This document shows, one piece after another, positions 10,599 through 21,687 of a DNA stretch of 64,000 nucleotides. The stretch comes from Microdochium bolleyi. Lineage: Eukaryota; Ascomycota; Sordariomycetes; Xylariales; Microdochiaceae. The stretch's first letter is position 1; each line of letters starts with the position of its first letter. A model generated the notes under the pieces. That model worked only from the letters and a program-made list of their open reading frames with translations. It was not told the DNA's origin and searched no databases. The stretch lies in assembly GCA_001566295.1 (NCBI GenBank), contig KQ964250.1:1-64000 (forward strand), written 5' to 3'. The translations under genes were made by a program, and so were the position numbers.

Positions 10599-12239
10599 AT
10601 GAACTGCGACATCTGCCAGCGCGGCCACCATCCAGCCAAGCTTCCCTTCCTCTGCGTGGTCGACGCCCGGAACGCCCTCTACCCTGGCCGCATAAGCCAT
10701 GCCCAGGCCCTCATCGAGACCGAGACTCTTGAGAGTCGCATCAACAAGCTCCTGTCCGACACCGATGCCCCTCTGTCCGCCGCTCGCCCCGTTCAGCGAG
10801 ACTCTCGGCCCTATGTCGATCACTGCGCGTCCGAGGAGGCCAAGGCGCGCGAAAGGACAGCGGTCATCATTGCGTCCGCTGATAAGCTGCGAGATGAGAT
10901 CGCTGTAGCAAGGAAACGGATCCAGGAGCGCCAGGCCAGCATCGCGCGGCAAAAGGCAGACCTCGCTGCCGCGAAGAGCGGGGTTGACGCCCGGCGCAAG
11001 CGAGAACTGGAGGAGACCAAGAAGACAATACGGATGACAAAGTACAGCTGGGACCGGGAGTACGAGGGCCTGACTCAATACCGCGCTGCGCTTTGTCTGG
11101 AGGTAGCCAAGCTCTACCGACTCCAGCGCGTCAGGCGAGGTGGTCCTGCTCGGTACGACTATAAGATAGGCGGCATCGACATCGTGGACCTTCTTCAGCT
11201 GAATAGTACGTCGGCTTGTTCAGAGCCACCCTTGTTGACGGAACCAGAATTAACTTCTCGACTAGCTGCTCAACCAGAGCTCATCTCTGCCTCCCTAGGT
11301 CACATCAGCCATCTGCTCTGGCTGACGTCGCATTACCTCGCCATCCGCCTACCAGCCGAGATCACTCTGCCGCATAATGACTACCCCCGGCCGACGATAT
11401 TCTCGCTATTGTCATCCTACCACCACGGAAACGTTGCTTTTCCAGGGTCCTCCCCGCTGCCGCCAGATCCTCTTGACCGTCAATTTCAGCATGTGCCGCA
11501 TCCACGACCGTTGTATATCGAGCGACCACTCGCGACGCTCATGAAAGAAGACCCGTCGTCATATAACTCGTTCATGGAAGCTGTGTCCCTCCTGGCCTAC
11601 GATATTGTCTGGCTGTGCCGTACGCAGGGTGTTCCCGTGGCTGACAGCCTGGACGACTTCGCCAGCATGGGGAGGAACATGTATAACCTCCTCATCAACT
11701 CCTCAATGCAGCGCAACCAGCAACAACAGCACCGGCACTCTCTCGACCAGCCCGAAGGCACGTCCACGAATGGAGGCGACAGCCAGGAGCAGCAGCACAA
11801 TCAACAGCAACCCGCCGACCTTGCCAGGACAGCGCCACGCATGGGCCTCTACTCGCACGGCACGCTTCATACCTCTCTTGCCACAGCAGCAGGCAGTAAG
11901 CTGACGCGCTCCTTCGCCATGATAAACCCGTTGAAGCTGGCAGATCAGCTTAAGGCCAAGCTTGCGCACGAGATGTATCCTTCAGCTGAGTGGGAGCTCG
12001 TGCACAACGAGGATTTCGGACCCGGTAGGGACGGCCTCGAGGACGCCGTCGTGGTCGGAGGAACACCACCTTCGTCAAAGTCGTCCACCTCGGGAGGACG
12101 ACTAGGCAGTGGTGGTGGAGGTGCGCATTACGGTCTTGAGAGTTTCATGAGCGTACATCCCGCGGGCGCGTCTGTCGCTCCACCGCGCGAGAAAAGCCAT
12201 GGGTGGACCAAGATCAAGGCGAGGACTCCTGGGTCGTAG
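10599..12239 (+). CDS. atg14: Atg14 (UVRAG/Barkor family), PI3-kinase complex I subunit
   Basis: The start at 10599 gives MNCDICQRGHHPAKLPFLC, the cysteine-containing N-terminus of fungal Atg14. Residues about 85-185 form the coiled coil through which Atg14 meets Atg6/Vps30. A conserved core follows (ASLGHISHLLWLTSHYLAIRLP), then a C-terminal part with MYPSAEWELVHNEDFG and a terminal GWTKIKAR. The reading frame has no stop, but 11206-11265 looks like a 60-nt intron: donor GTACGT, TTAAC branch and CTAG acceptor. Removing it joins LQLN to TAQPELISASLG and restores the expected spacing, giving 526 aa. The gene would therefore be predicted wrongly as a single exon. Atg14 directs Vps34 to the phagophore assembly site. 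An Atg14/UVRAG relative (Vps38-like) is the alternative reading. Confidence 0.8.
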   Translation: MNCDICQRGHHPAKLPFLCVVDARNALYPGRISHAQALIETETLESRINKLLSDTDAPLSAARPVQRDSRPYVDHCASEEAKARERTAVIIASADKLRDEIAVARKRIQERQASIARQKADLAAAKSGVDARRKRELEETKKTIRMTKYSWDREYEGLTQYRAALCLEVAKLYRLQRVRRGGPARYDYKIGGIDIVDLLQLNSTSACSEPPLLTEPELTSRLAAQPELISASLGHISHLLWLTSHYLAIRLPAEITLPHNDYPRPTIFSLLSSYHHGNVAFPGSSPLPPDPLDRQFQHVPHPRPLYIERPLATLMKEDPSSYNSFMEAVSLLAYDIVWLCRTQGVPVADSLDDFASMGRNMYNLLINSSMQRNQQQQHRHSLDQPEGTSTNGGDSQEQQHNQQQPADLARTAPRMGLYSHGTLHTSLATAAGSKLTRSFAMINPLKLADQLKAKLAHEMYPSAEWELVHNEDFGPGRDGLEDAVVVGGTPPSSKSSTSGGRLGSGGGGAHYGLESFMSVHPAGASVAPPREKSHGWTKIKARTPGS

Positions 12240-12745
12240 TCACGAAGCCAGGCTCGGAGAATTCCTGGGGGGGAAAAGTGTATGCTAGAGTAAGGTAAAC
12301 ATGATACCAACCTCTGTAGGTCACTGTTACCAGCCTTTGTCATGGCCAGCAGTGTCTGAACGTTCGAATGATATCCCCATGGACGAGGTTCAGTCCAGGC
12401 TTGACTACAGAAGACAATCGAAAGACCTGCGTGTCCTTGCATTTCTTTGTCACTGAAGTGATGATTACGAATCGATCTCCCCCGCAGAGAGGACCGCGGC
12501 GTTTCTCGACGATGATTTCATATCCAGAAGACCAGGAACACTATTGCATGCTACAGAAAGATATCCCTTGTTCTTTGGGGAGTCAGAATAAACCGGAACC
12601 ATAACTCCTCAGGAAACCCTGGCCTTCCATCTTTATGGAAACAACGCCCTCCGCAGAACTTCATAACTTCGTGATTAGAGAACAAAAAGGCCAAGCAACT
12701 ACCCAAGCCCCTCACGCTTGGCCTACTAAGAAGGAAACAAAATCT
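12240..12745. other. Convergent intergenic region, atg14 and spc7 3' ends
   Basis: About 0.5 kb between two genes ending toward each other. Nothing beyond probable 3' UTR sequence was seen. Confidence 0.5.
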
Positions 12746-15700
12746 TCACTTGCGGCCCCTAGCCAGCAGCCGCTCGTGAAGATCTACCACTACGTTACTC
12801 CAAGGAGCGCTACGCTCAGTCGACGCCTTCTGGTGCTGCTGCGATAGAAGGCTCGTGCCCAGGTTCGTCGACAGGTAGTCCGAGACTTTGTCGACCTTGA
12901 AGTGCTCCCCATACACGACGCGGGCCGTCGGCGTGATGCTGACATCCACCCCTTCGGCTGTGCCCCTGCCCTGAAAATTCAACGAGATCTCGACCTTGGT
13001 CTGGAGTGGCGCAAGCAGGAGCACCGACCGCGCAAGGACAGACGAGTCCGAGGTGCGGCTGATGGTCGTCGGGAACGTTGAATTCAGCAGGCGCAGGTTC
13101 TGCGACACCTCGACGGCCTTGTCCCACGATCTGCTAATGATGGGGAGCAGGTCGCTCATCCTGCTGCGCGCTTGGACTGCGGAGCGCACATAGTCTCTTA
13201 TGCACTGCAGGAAGAGCTCTCTGTCTGGAGTCGAGGGAATCGGGTTGACGTCGCGGTTAGCAGCGATGTACCAGAGGTCTACCTGTGCGGCAGGCTGGCT
13301 TCCCTCAAGTGCTGACACATCGAACACCAGCTCAATCTCCTTAAGGTAAGTCAAGGACACAGTGCTTCCGGCGATGCCAGTGATAGCCCAGCCGTAGGTT
13401 CTCTCGAGACTGTCGACCTCGGCTACATAGTCCGTTAGTTTTCGCCAGTACGCAGATAGTGACAAATTCTTACCTTTAAGAGCGCTGACCTCACCGGCGG
13501 TCCATCCCCTGCACTCCTCCCGAACCTTCTCCGATGCCTCAATGTCAGCAAGACACTCGGCCCGTCGTTGGGCGCAGTCGGAGATTGAGGTTTCAGTCTG
13601 GGCGAGCTGAGCTTTCAGTGCCTCGATTCTGGCCATCTTGGTCTCAACATCCTCGCCAAGACCTTCCAGCTCATCACGAGCAGCCTCGAGATCTTCTGGG
13701 TCGCAGTCCGCAAGCTCATCAGCGGCTAGTCGCAGAGTTTTGTGCTCAGCATCGAGCGACTCGAGCTGTTTCTGCAGGCCCGGCAGAACAGCGTCCAGAA
13801 GCTTCTGCTCCTTATTTAATACTTTCTCGTCGTTGTCCATGCCTTCACCAATACGAATCAAGCCTTCCTTGAGACCATCTTGCAGCTGGCTGCGCCATTC
13901 GTACCACATGGCCTTGCTTAGCAAGCGAGCATGGGTCTTGACGTTCTTGAACTGGTTGTCCATGACGACCTTGAAGTCCGGCGTGGCATTCATGTACTCT
14001 TGGAACAGAGGCGGGTTCTCCTCGAGCGTTTCAGTTTCAATCTCGCGGATGATCCTACGACCCTCAGAGATGTACTTCTTGAGCTCGCGGCATGACTGTG
14101 CAGTCGTTAGCGGAGTGCAAACGGTGGCAGTCAAACATTACAGTACTTACGTGCTGGTACAATTCTAGCATGGGCACGGTACAAGCACCAGCAACGACAC
14201 GTCGTTCTAGAGAGACGTCTTCTTTGCTAGCAACAAAGCTGTCGCGAGTCGTTTGCGGGGCCTGCGTGTGTCGCCTTTTCGTTGTCGTCAGTTCCATGAA
14301 GCGGATGCTGGTCATGTTGAGGAAGTCCTGTAGATGGATTCGCGACCCGTCATCCTCATCTTGTTCGTCGACATTCTCCATACGTAGAGTGTGCTCAAAG
14401 CTCAGCGTGCCAGTGGGCAGATCTGACTCAACAAAGTTCAAGTACTTCCGGGATTTAGGTGAAGTTGTGATTGGGATCTTCTTCTTGGGCGAGAATGACA
14501 TGGTCGAGTTGACAGAATTGGACCACGTCTCGGCTTTGGAAGGAGGGGCGTTCAGCCGAATGTTCTTGACCGGGCTCCCCTGGTGGTTCTTGAGTCTTTT
14601 GACGCCGTCCATCGGTTCGAACTCTTCATCATCCTCCTCGTCACTGTCGAGCTCCAAAGGTCGCTTTCCCAGGAGACCTGCTGCACTGCCAACTGCAAGG
14701 CTCTTACGTCCATTGAACGGGTTCTTCTTGGGCGTCATGCTTGCGATCATGTCCTTCAAAGTTGCGGTGTTGTTGTCCTCTTCCGCATGTCGGCTCCGGG
14801 TACTGTCCTGTTGAAGTTCTCTCTCAAACTCTGCAGCCATGAGCTGAGGATCTGCGAACGAGACACCCCGCTGAGGGCCTATGCTTTCTCTAGGTACGAA
14901 TACTTCCGCAGTCTGACCTAGCGACTCTCGCCGCTCGAACATGGCAGCTATCTTCGGAGATCCAAGCCCAGCTCGATCGGCTCCGAGCCCTGATAGTCGT
15001 CTTTGCTGCGGAGTGAGAACAATCAGGGGTGACATAATTCGAGAAATTGCAGCTGACTTTTGGACTGATGAGGGACGACTCGACTTGGGGGCAGAGGTGG
15101 GTGTTTGTTTTGGCGGTTCTGCTGCTACTGCTGTTGTGCGAACAGCCGATGCAGACTGGACGGGTGTCTTTTGAGGCGACGCAACCTTTGAAGGTGTCGA
15201 TAGCTGCACGGGCTTCTGAGGAGACCTCCTTACTGGGGATCTTCTCACTGGAGATCTCTTCACAGGACTGGCTGGCTGTTCCCGGAACGGGGAAGACTTG
15301 AAGGGGCTGGAGGATGCAGGCGCGCGCAGGCTCTGACCGAAAGTGCGAGGAGCCAGGTTGTTCGTGCTTGAAGGTTTTGTCCTCGCAGCGCTGGAGGGGT
15401 TGATCGCTTCCGACAGTCGCTTCTTAGCAGAAGACCTAATGTCTGGTGTGGTGATATCTGCCTCGTTGACCTCCTGCTCCATTATGTGCTTGGCATGGCT
15501 CCGAGATCGTACCGGTGATGATTCCGAGATAATCCCACCCACGGCCATGGTCATATCCATATCAGCCGTTGCCTCGTCGACAAGTTCTTCTTCGTTCCCT
15601 GCGCCGGACAAGATGCGGCCAACGTCGTTCGTTATATCCATAGTCATATCCATAGTCATATCCTCTTGCTCGACAGCGCTTGCCCTTCGCTTCCCGAGGA

Positions 15701-17294
15701 GTGATTTGCGTTTGGAAGGAAGAACGTTGCCGAGAACCGTGGTGAGCTCCATCGACATTTCTTCGTTGTCGTCAAACTCAAGCAAGTCCCCCTCGGACAT
15801 GCGCGGTTGTCGATTGATGCCGCCAACAGCCATCGTGAGCTCCATTGTTGCATCTCCGTCTCCATCGTCATCACCATCGTCATCGTCGCTGGGCCATTGT
15901 GGCTCGGGCGCCTTGCTTTTGGTGCTCGATATGTCGCTTCCAGGTAGTATACCACCTAGCGCCTTGGTCACGTCCATGGACATCTCCATTTCCTGTTCGT
16001 CCTCGTCCGCAGAGTCGTCGGAGCCCAGGATACCGCCCATAGGTCGAGTCAGTTCCATGTCGGAACCCATGTCCATGGTCGCGTCGACATTGTCGACCGG
16101 TTGGTCGTCACCTTGTGCAAAAGGCTTCGGGACATTACTGGAGGTAGACGCAGCGGGCTTGGGAGGGGGCTTCTTGACCCAGCCAAAAGAGGGTATAATC
16201 TCCTCATCCTCATCGATGCTCTGAGTTACAGCTCTATCAGCCGCAAGTCTCAAGGCGCCCTCGAGTGTGTCCGTCGCATCCATAGTGAGGTCTGAATGCC
16301 TGGACATTGCCGATGCCAAGGACGCGACAGTAGTGCCAGTAACCTCATCTACATCAAGATCAACGGATACCCCGTCTGCGTCCGAGTCGCTGCCAGAGTC
16401 CGAGCCCATGTCTTCGGCCTCTATGACGCCCTCGGTCACTTCTGAATCTGAGCTATACACCGTGGAGGCCACGGTGTCGTCGTCATTGTGGGAGTATGTT
16501 AGAGGTCCGGCTGCAGAACTTCTCCGGTTCTTCTTTTGGTGCATGTCGCGTTGGTCGTCTGGCGACCCTGGTACGATGTCCTCTGTCTGATCTGGTGGAG
16601 TCGAAGGAATGTCACGATCATCTTGCTGAGCTTGCGAGCGTGAGGCCGACGATGACGTCCTTCGTGACGAATTGTTGGATGCATTCGCATTCTGCATGTA
16701 TTCGATTTCGTGGAAAGTGTGAAGCGTAGCCTCTGCAGCAAAGGAGACCCTGCGATTCGCGAGCGATTTTCTCCGTGCCTCACGGCGATCTTTGATCTCC
16801 TGCTCCTTCTCGAGGGCTTTCTCGCGCTCTTCTCGATCCCGAGCAGCAGCTTGCTGCTCTTCCTCTGTCCGCAAAGCAACCTTCGTCCCTGAGGCGCTAG
16901 AGGGATCATTGTGGGACTTGTCAGATCCTTTCGCCCGAGGTTTGTGTGGAGGTATCTCGGGAAGCACCGGTATCGTCGGCTTGAGGATTGATCTTGGCGG
17001 TGGCCTCGAGGGTGCAGCCAGCGACTGTTTGGACAGATGTCAGCGGACGGTTGCGATCCCGCGTGCAAGACTACTTACAACGCGACGGTTGCCAGCACCT
17101 GCCTTGAGTCCGTCCAGGCCGCCTGGACCTATACTCTTACTACGAAGCTTCTTGCGACCGGCATTACCAGCCAAGGAGCTCGCCAAGTCGACAGTGATGT
17201 TCTCCTTCTCTATCCTCTTGCGCACAGGGGAGTTGCCGGTGGACTTGCGAGGGCGCCTAGTAGCAGGCAAAGTTGTATCCGCGCGACCTGCCAT
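12746..17294 (-). CDS. spc7: Spc7/KNL1 outer kinetochore scaffold
   Basis: Four exons, 17294-17079, 17024-14151, 14095-13474 and 13422-12746, join to 1462 aa. The third junction removes a 51-nt frame-preserving intron (13423-13473; GTAAGA donor, CTAAC branch, GTAG acceptor). The N-terminal region contains RRVSFAAEAT near residue 164, the RVSF docking site for PP1. Between roughly residues 390 and 570 are about six MELT-type motifs (DMELTRPMGGIL, MSMDVTKALGGIL, ATMELTMAVGGI, MSMELTTVLG, MDMTMDITNDVGRIL, MDMTMAVGGI), which Mps1 phosphorylates to recruit Bub3-Bub1. The C-terminal third has the Spc7 domain: a long coiled coil and then a region with TYGWAITGI and YLKEIELVFDV that corresponds to the RWD pair binding the Mis12 complex. 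Scm3, another centromere protein, lies about 9 kb away. Confidence 0.93.
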
Positions 17295-18161
17295 TATGAC
17301 AGTCAATCGTGCGCTGTGTAGCGCAGCGCGGGGTGCCGAGTTCGAAGTCGAGATCAGATGTTGCTGGTTGTTGGCATCACCACTTTAGGCACAGGTGGCG
17401 GGCACGCGATGCACATGTAAATGGTGGTGGGGAGCGCGTCGTCCCTTGATTGTTGCAAGGGTGCACCGCGGCACGGGCAGCGTCATGTTTATTGGTGGGC
17501 AGCTGGAAGTAAACAAGCCATCTGGACCGGGCCCACATCTTAAGAGCGAGACAAATTAGGTACAACTTGAGAACTCCGGTACATTAGTTCAGCAAGGCTC
17601 CGTTATGCTGAAGCAAGAAAATTGGAAACGAGGAATGATCGTTGACCGATGGCATTAGCAAGACTTTGAGCATTACTTTTGGGCAGGTGAGCAGACGGGG
17701 CCAACGACGTGTCGGAAACAGGCTTGCAGAAGCAAGGACGAGCAGCAGCAAAGGGCACTGTCGCGTGAGGCAAAGTCAAGATTCCTCAGAGCACCGGGCC
17801 TGATAAACGTCTGCCACAGGAAGCTCGGAGTGATGTGATGCGATGATGCTCGACGATATGGGTGTCCACCAAGTCCACCACGCCAACACCAACCCTTGCC
17901 TGGGCGAAACTGGAGCAAGCAGGAAAGCCCCGCTGCAAAGAGTGGATCGTACCAGCCACATGAGGCGCAGGCCCAACCTCTGCCTGCGTCTGCACAAGGA
18001 AGCGACTGCCCACAAAGAAATGCAAAATTCGGGTTTGAAAATTACCTGGGCCGGAATTTTGCAGGGCGGGCCTCGACCATCACACCCAACCACACATCTC
18101 CGAACGACAACCACCGCCAACCCACCCCTTTGCGATTCACGACAACCGACAAATCGCAATC
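17295..18161. other. Divergent promoter region, spc7 and ribosomal protein S11
   Basis: About 0.87 kb. The last 100 bases before the S11 start are A/C-rich, as expected for a fungal ribosomal-protein leader. Several overlapping frames around 17.7-18.2 kb are not credible genes. Confidence 0.5.
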
Positions 18162-19016
18162 ATGGCCACCGAGTTGACCGTCCAGTCTGAGCGTGCTTTC
18201 CTCAAGCAGCCGCACATTGGTCTTAAGCCCAAGACCAAGGTCAAGGCTGCGAAGCCCGGCCGCAAGGGCACCCGCTTCTACAAGGATGTCGGTCTCGGCT
18301 TCAGAACCCCCAAGACCGCCATCGAGGGCTCCTACATCGGTACGTGACGCTGCGCACGCGTTAGTTTCCTCGGATTTGGTTAGGGACAGGAGAGGATCAG
18401 GAGGATGACACGGAACCCGACCACATATCGACATATTCTCCGGGGGGGTCAACGCGGCTTCTGCCCCCACAACACGAACAACTTTGGGAACCGCGCGACT
18501 ACCAGACGACTGTTGAAGATTCGAGGATTGCGGGATCGTTGGAATTAGGCGCGGGAAGAACCGTTGTCGCGAGGAATTGCTGGCTGACCAAGGTCTTTCT
18601 CTTGCAGACAAGAAGTGCCCCTTCACCGGCCTTGTCTCCATCCGTGGCCGTATCCTGACCGGCACCGTCGTTTCCACCAAGATGCACCGCACCATCATCA
18701 TCCGCCGCGAGTACCTCCACTTCATCAAGAAGTACGCCCGTTACGAGAAGCGCCACAAGAACCTGGCGGCGCACGTCTCGCCCGCCTTCCGTGTCCAGGA
18801 GGGTGACCAGGTCACCGTCGGCCAGTGCCGACCTCTCAGCAAGACTGTACGTTCAATCACAGCGATTGGTCACGGTGACTCGATCGTCAAAAGAGACCAA
18901 TCCCGCTCTCCGCGCACGAGACACATGTACTGACTTTCCATACGCAGGTCCGTTTCAACGTTCTCCGTGTGCTTCCCAGAACCGGCAAGGGCGTTAAGAA
19001 GTTCAGCAAGTTTTAA
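18162..19016 (+). CDS. RPS11: 40S ribosomal protein S11 (uS17)
   Basis: Three exons, 18162-18339, 18608-18846 and 18948-19016, encode 161 aa. Diagnostic stretches are FLKQPHIGLKPK, KGTRFYKDVGLGFRTP, KCPFTGLVSIRGRILTGTV, MHRTIIIRREYLHFI and the C-terminus RTGKGVKKFSKF. The protein is part of the small ribosomal subunit and contacts the 18S rRNA 5' domain. The introns are 268 and 101 nt; the first is long for this window, as is common in ribosomal-protein genes. I looked in both for box C/D snoRNA motifs and found no convincing pair. Confidence 0.97.
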
Positions 19017-19893
19017 ATTTGGGGATATTTCTCGGGCATCACTGGCGTTGTCGTTCCATGAGGATTCTTCACCATTAGCAGATTCGGAACGGGTGGTTCA
19101 AAAGGTTCTGCTCCGACAAAAAAAGATCAATGTCGTGCCGGTAGAATTGAAAAATAAAAGGAATACCAAGCATCTGCTTTTCACGAGTCACGATCCGTTC
19201 GACCCAGCCACGATGTTCGCGACAACCACAAGGTTCCAATCTTCCTGGTCAAGGACCAAGACTAGCAACTCCGGATGCCGCGTCAGCGTAGTCTTTGCGC
19301 CTGATGCGCCAATCTCCAAGCATTTGTGGATGGGAATTAAGCCAAGACATCGGAACGTTCCTCCAGACCCTTTGATTGTGCACAGGAGCGCGCCGGTCTT
19401 ACGCGATTTTTGAGAGATTGTCTTGCGAACCGTTGTAGATAATGTAACGTGAAATGACTACAGCTTAATGAACATTGAAACGCTCAATACAATCTTTGAT
19501 CATGACAATGCGCATGGGCAAGCTTGTGAATGGCCCAGACGAGTTCACGGTCAGTATCGCGGGCAGGAGCGGCTGCAATCACGAAAGAATGGAGACTCGA
19601 GCAAGGTCCAGCCTCGACGCTCAATGTTCCGATGTCCGACAGAAGCAACCTTGAAGTGTGATGCCTGTCCTCGGAATGTGATAAATGTGGGGCTTGCTTG
19701 GGATTTATTTTCGATGGGGGGGCAGATTGGGGTCGGCGGAGCTCGACTTGAAGACCTCTAGGTTGATGTTCGAGAAACCTTGCCTTGCGCCGCCAGATCA
19801 CAAACCCGGCCAACAATCGTGCGACTTTTGCCAGCTACGACGGCACGTAGACTTGGAGACCGCCTGGAATCGCCGGGGCACACAGAAGAGGCC
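19017..19893. other. Intergenic between S11 and the twin-CX9C gene
   Basis: About 0.88 kb. The first half is AT-richer and probably 3' UTR of S11. A 148-codon plus frame (18967-19413) starts inside S11 exon 3 in another phase and is rejected. The upstream part of the next gene has an in-frame extension from 19780 that lacks an ATG with good context. Confidence 0.45.
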
Positions 19894-20947
19894 ATGGGCT
19901 GGTGGAACAGCCTCTGGTCGTCGTCCTCGAGCGACGACCCGCTGGCCAAGCTCGACCCGAAGCTGCGAGAATACCTCGAGAAGGAGTCGCCAGTCAGATA
20001 CAACAGCAACAATGCGGCAAAGTCAACAGCACCCAGTCCGTCTTCTAGAGCCACGTCCGCCGAAATCGAAGCGGCGAGGCAAGCCTTCATCGAGTCCGAC
20101 AAGAGCGAGCCCGTGGTCCCCGCAGAGAGCCTGTACCAGGACGGCCGCTATGCGCACCTGTGGAAGTCGTACAAGCCGCTGGGCCAGATCGAGAACGAGA
20201 CCAAGAGCGACCACGAAAAGTTGATGGACGTGCTCGAGGGATTCAAGGACCGGAAGGAGCAGATCGGCCGGGCGGCGCTCGAGAACTGCGCTCTCGAGCA
20301 GTCCGACTGGCGGTCGTGCATGTCGAACCCCAGCGTCACGGAGCGCCTGACGCTGTGCCGCACGCAGGTCAAGAAGTTTGAAAAATGCTACACACAGCAG
20401 ACTGTAGGTTGGATCTGCATGCCCCAACTGCGAAGGAGATAGTTGCTGACCCCTTCAATGCGCGCTGCAGAGATTATTAAAAGCCCTCGGCTACCTGTCC
20501 ACAGCCGACCGCTCGCCACAACTCGAGGAGGACATCCAGATGCATGCCGACGCGCTGTACCAGAAGATGCAAGCGCAAGAGGCCGAGATTGATGCTGCAA
20601 AGGCCGAGGGCCGGCCAATACCGACCTTTGCGCCCCTCATCCCCAAGCAGGCGGTCCGCAGCCTCGGCCCCGAACGCGAGCTGACACAGGAACAGCAGGC
20701 GGATCTGCGCGCGCGGCTGTTGAAGGTACCCGAGGAGGAGCGAGCAGCCGAGGAGGCAGCCATCAGGGCCGAGTTCCGATCTAAGGCGGAGATTTCTGCA
20801 AGAGTCCACGGGCTGTGGGAGCAGCAAGAAAAAGAGCGTATCGAGCGAAAACAGATGGGACAGGAGACAGTCTGGGATCGTGTCTCGGGGGTGTTCCGGA
20901 CAGGCGAGAAGCCCGCCAGCACCAATGGCGCGGCGGAGAAGAAATAA
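19894..20947 (+). CDS. Twin CX9C-motif protein, probably mitochondrial intermembrane space
   Basis: Two exons, 19894-20403 and 20471-20947, with a 67-nt intron carrying GCTGACC and GCTGCAG; 328 aa. Cysteines 132/142 and 155/165 each have exactly nine residues between them (CALEQSDWRSC and CRTQVKKFEKC), separated by 12 residues. That is the twin CX9C helix-hairpin of Mia40 substrates. Most such proteins are about 60-150 aa; here the hairpin is embedded in a longer protein with an N-terminal MGWWNSLWSS segment and a long charged helical C-terminal half (ELTQEQQADLRARLL, EKERIERKQMGQE). The N-terminus is not a classical presequence, which fits Mia40-type import. The exact family is not recognised. 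A Coa/Cmc-like respiratory assembly role is possible but is only inference. Confidence 0.75.
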
Positions 20948-21428
20948 TGCTCAGCCACATTCGGGGACAGCACTGATCTCCGTCTGCCGTGTATAGTTTA
21001 GAGACCAGGGGGACGGAGTCTGGGGTCAAGATAACTGGATGTACTAATGTCATGTAACAAATTTCTGTAGCACAGCACATAGATCATGATGAACGACAGT
21101 ACGAACCTCTTGAGGAGGTAGCACTAATTACTGAGACTTGGATCTCGTGCGCAAAATCCGACGAGAAACGAGAATCTTTCCTAGGTGATGGTTCACACTT
21201 GCGACCAGTCTCCTACAAGACTTGCAAGTACTTCAAGGTTGGGTTGAGCTTAGTAGTTGAGGGAGGCCAAGCCAGGTGCAAGTGATGCACACCTGTAACA
21301 GCCTGTGGTTAACAGCCAGTGACACGACCTTTTGGTAACCACAGCAAAAGCGAAGCAGTCTCAAGCAAAAAAGAAACACTCCTACGTGTATTACCCCACC
21401 AAAGCAACGTCGACAAAAACATCAAAAC
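20948..21428. other. Intergenic between the twin-CX9C gene and the tRNA
   Basis: About 0.48 kb; nothing recognised. It is somewhat AT-richer than the coding regions. Confidence 0.5.
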
Positions 21429-21529
21429 TGATCGATGCAGGGATCGAACCTGCGATCCTCCGCGATCATCTCTCTTGTAGAGAGGGAGGGATTGTAAAGC
21501 GGATGCCTTAACCACTGGGCCAATCGACC
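21429..21529 (-). tRNA. tRNA-Val(UAC) with a 28-nt intron
   Basis: Read on the minus strand, acceptor strand GGTCGAT (from 21529) pairs with ATCGATC and leaves discriminator A73 at 21429. The D-stem GCC/GGC, anticodon stem TCCGC/GCGGA, five-base variable loop and T-arm GCAGG-TTCGATC-CCTGC are all present. The anticodon loop reads TT-TAC-A, giving anticodon UAC (valine). An intron at about 21465-21492 follows position 37, the canonical place for eukaryotic tRNA introns. Without the intron the molecule has normal length. A35, C36 and A73 agree with valine identity. The 3' CCA is not encoded, as expected for a nuclear gene. Confidence 0.93.
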
Positions 21530-21687
21530 GTTCTTATTGGACATACCTGGGGCGAAGGTTATCATAGTCTATCAACATTCAAAGTGCAGGCCCCAGTGAG
21601 GACTGCCAGAGCTTGCATAGCTCCGCCCAAGCTCTCCTCCTGAGGGGGTGGTTGGGGTCTAAATCTCGAACAACATCACAGCCGACC

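Noticed and set aside
15343..16224. 293-codon plus frame within spc7
   Set aside because: It is antisense to the MELT array; its serine/isoleucine richness is the complement of that array.
18340..18947. snoRNA inside the S11 introns
   Set aside because: No paired box C (RTGATGA) and box D (CTGA) with a terminal stem could be found in either intron.
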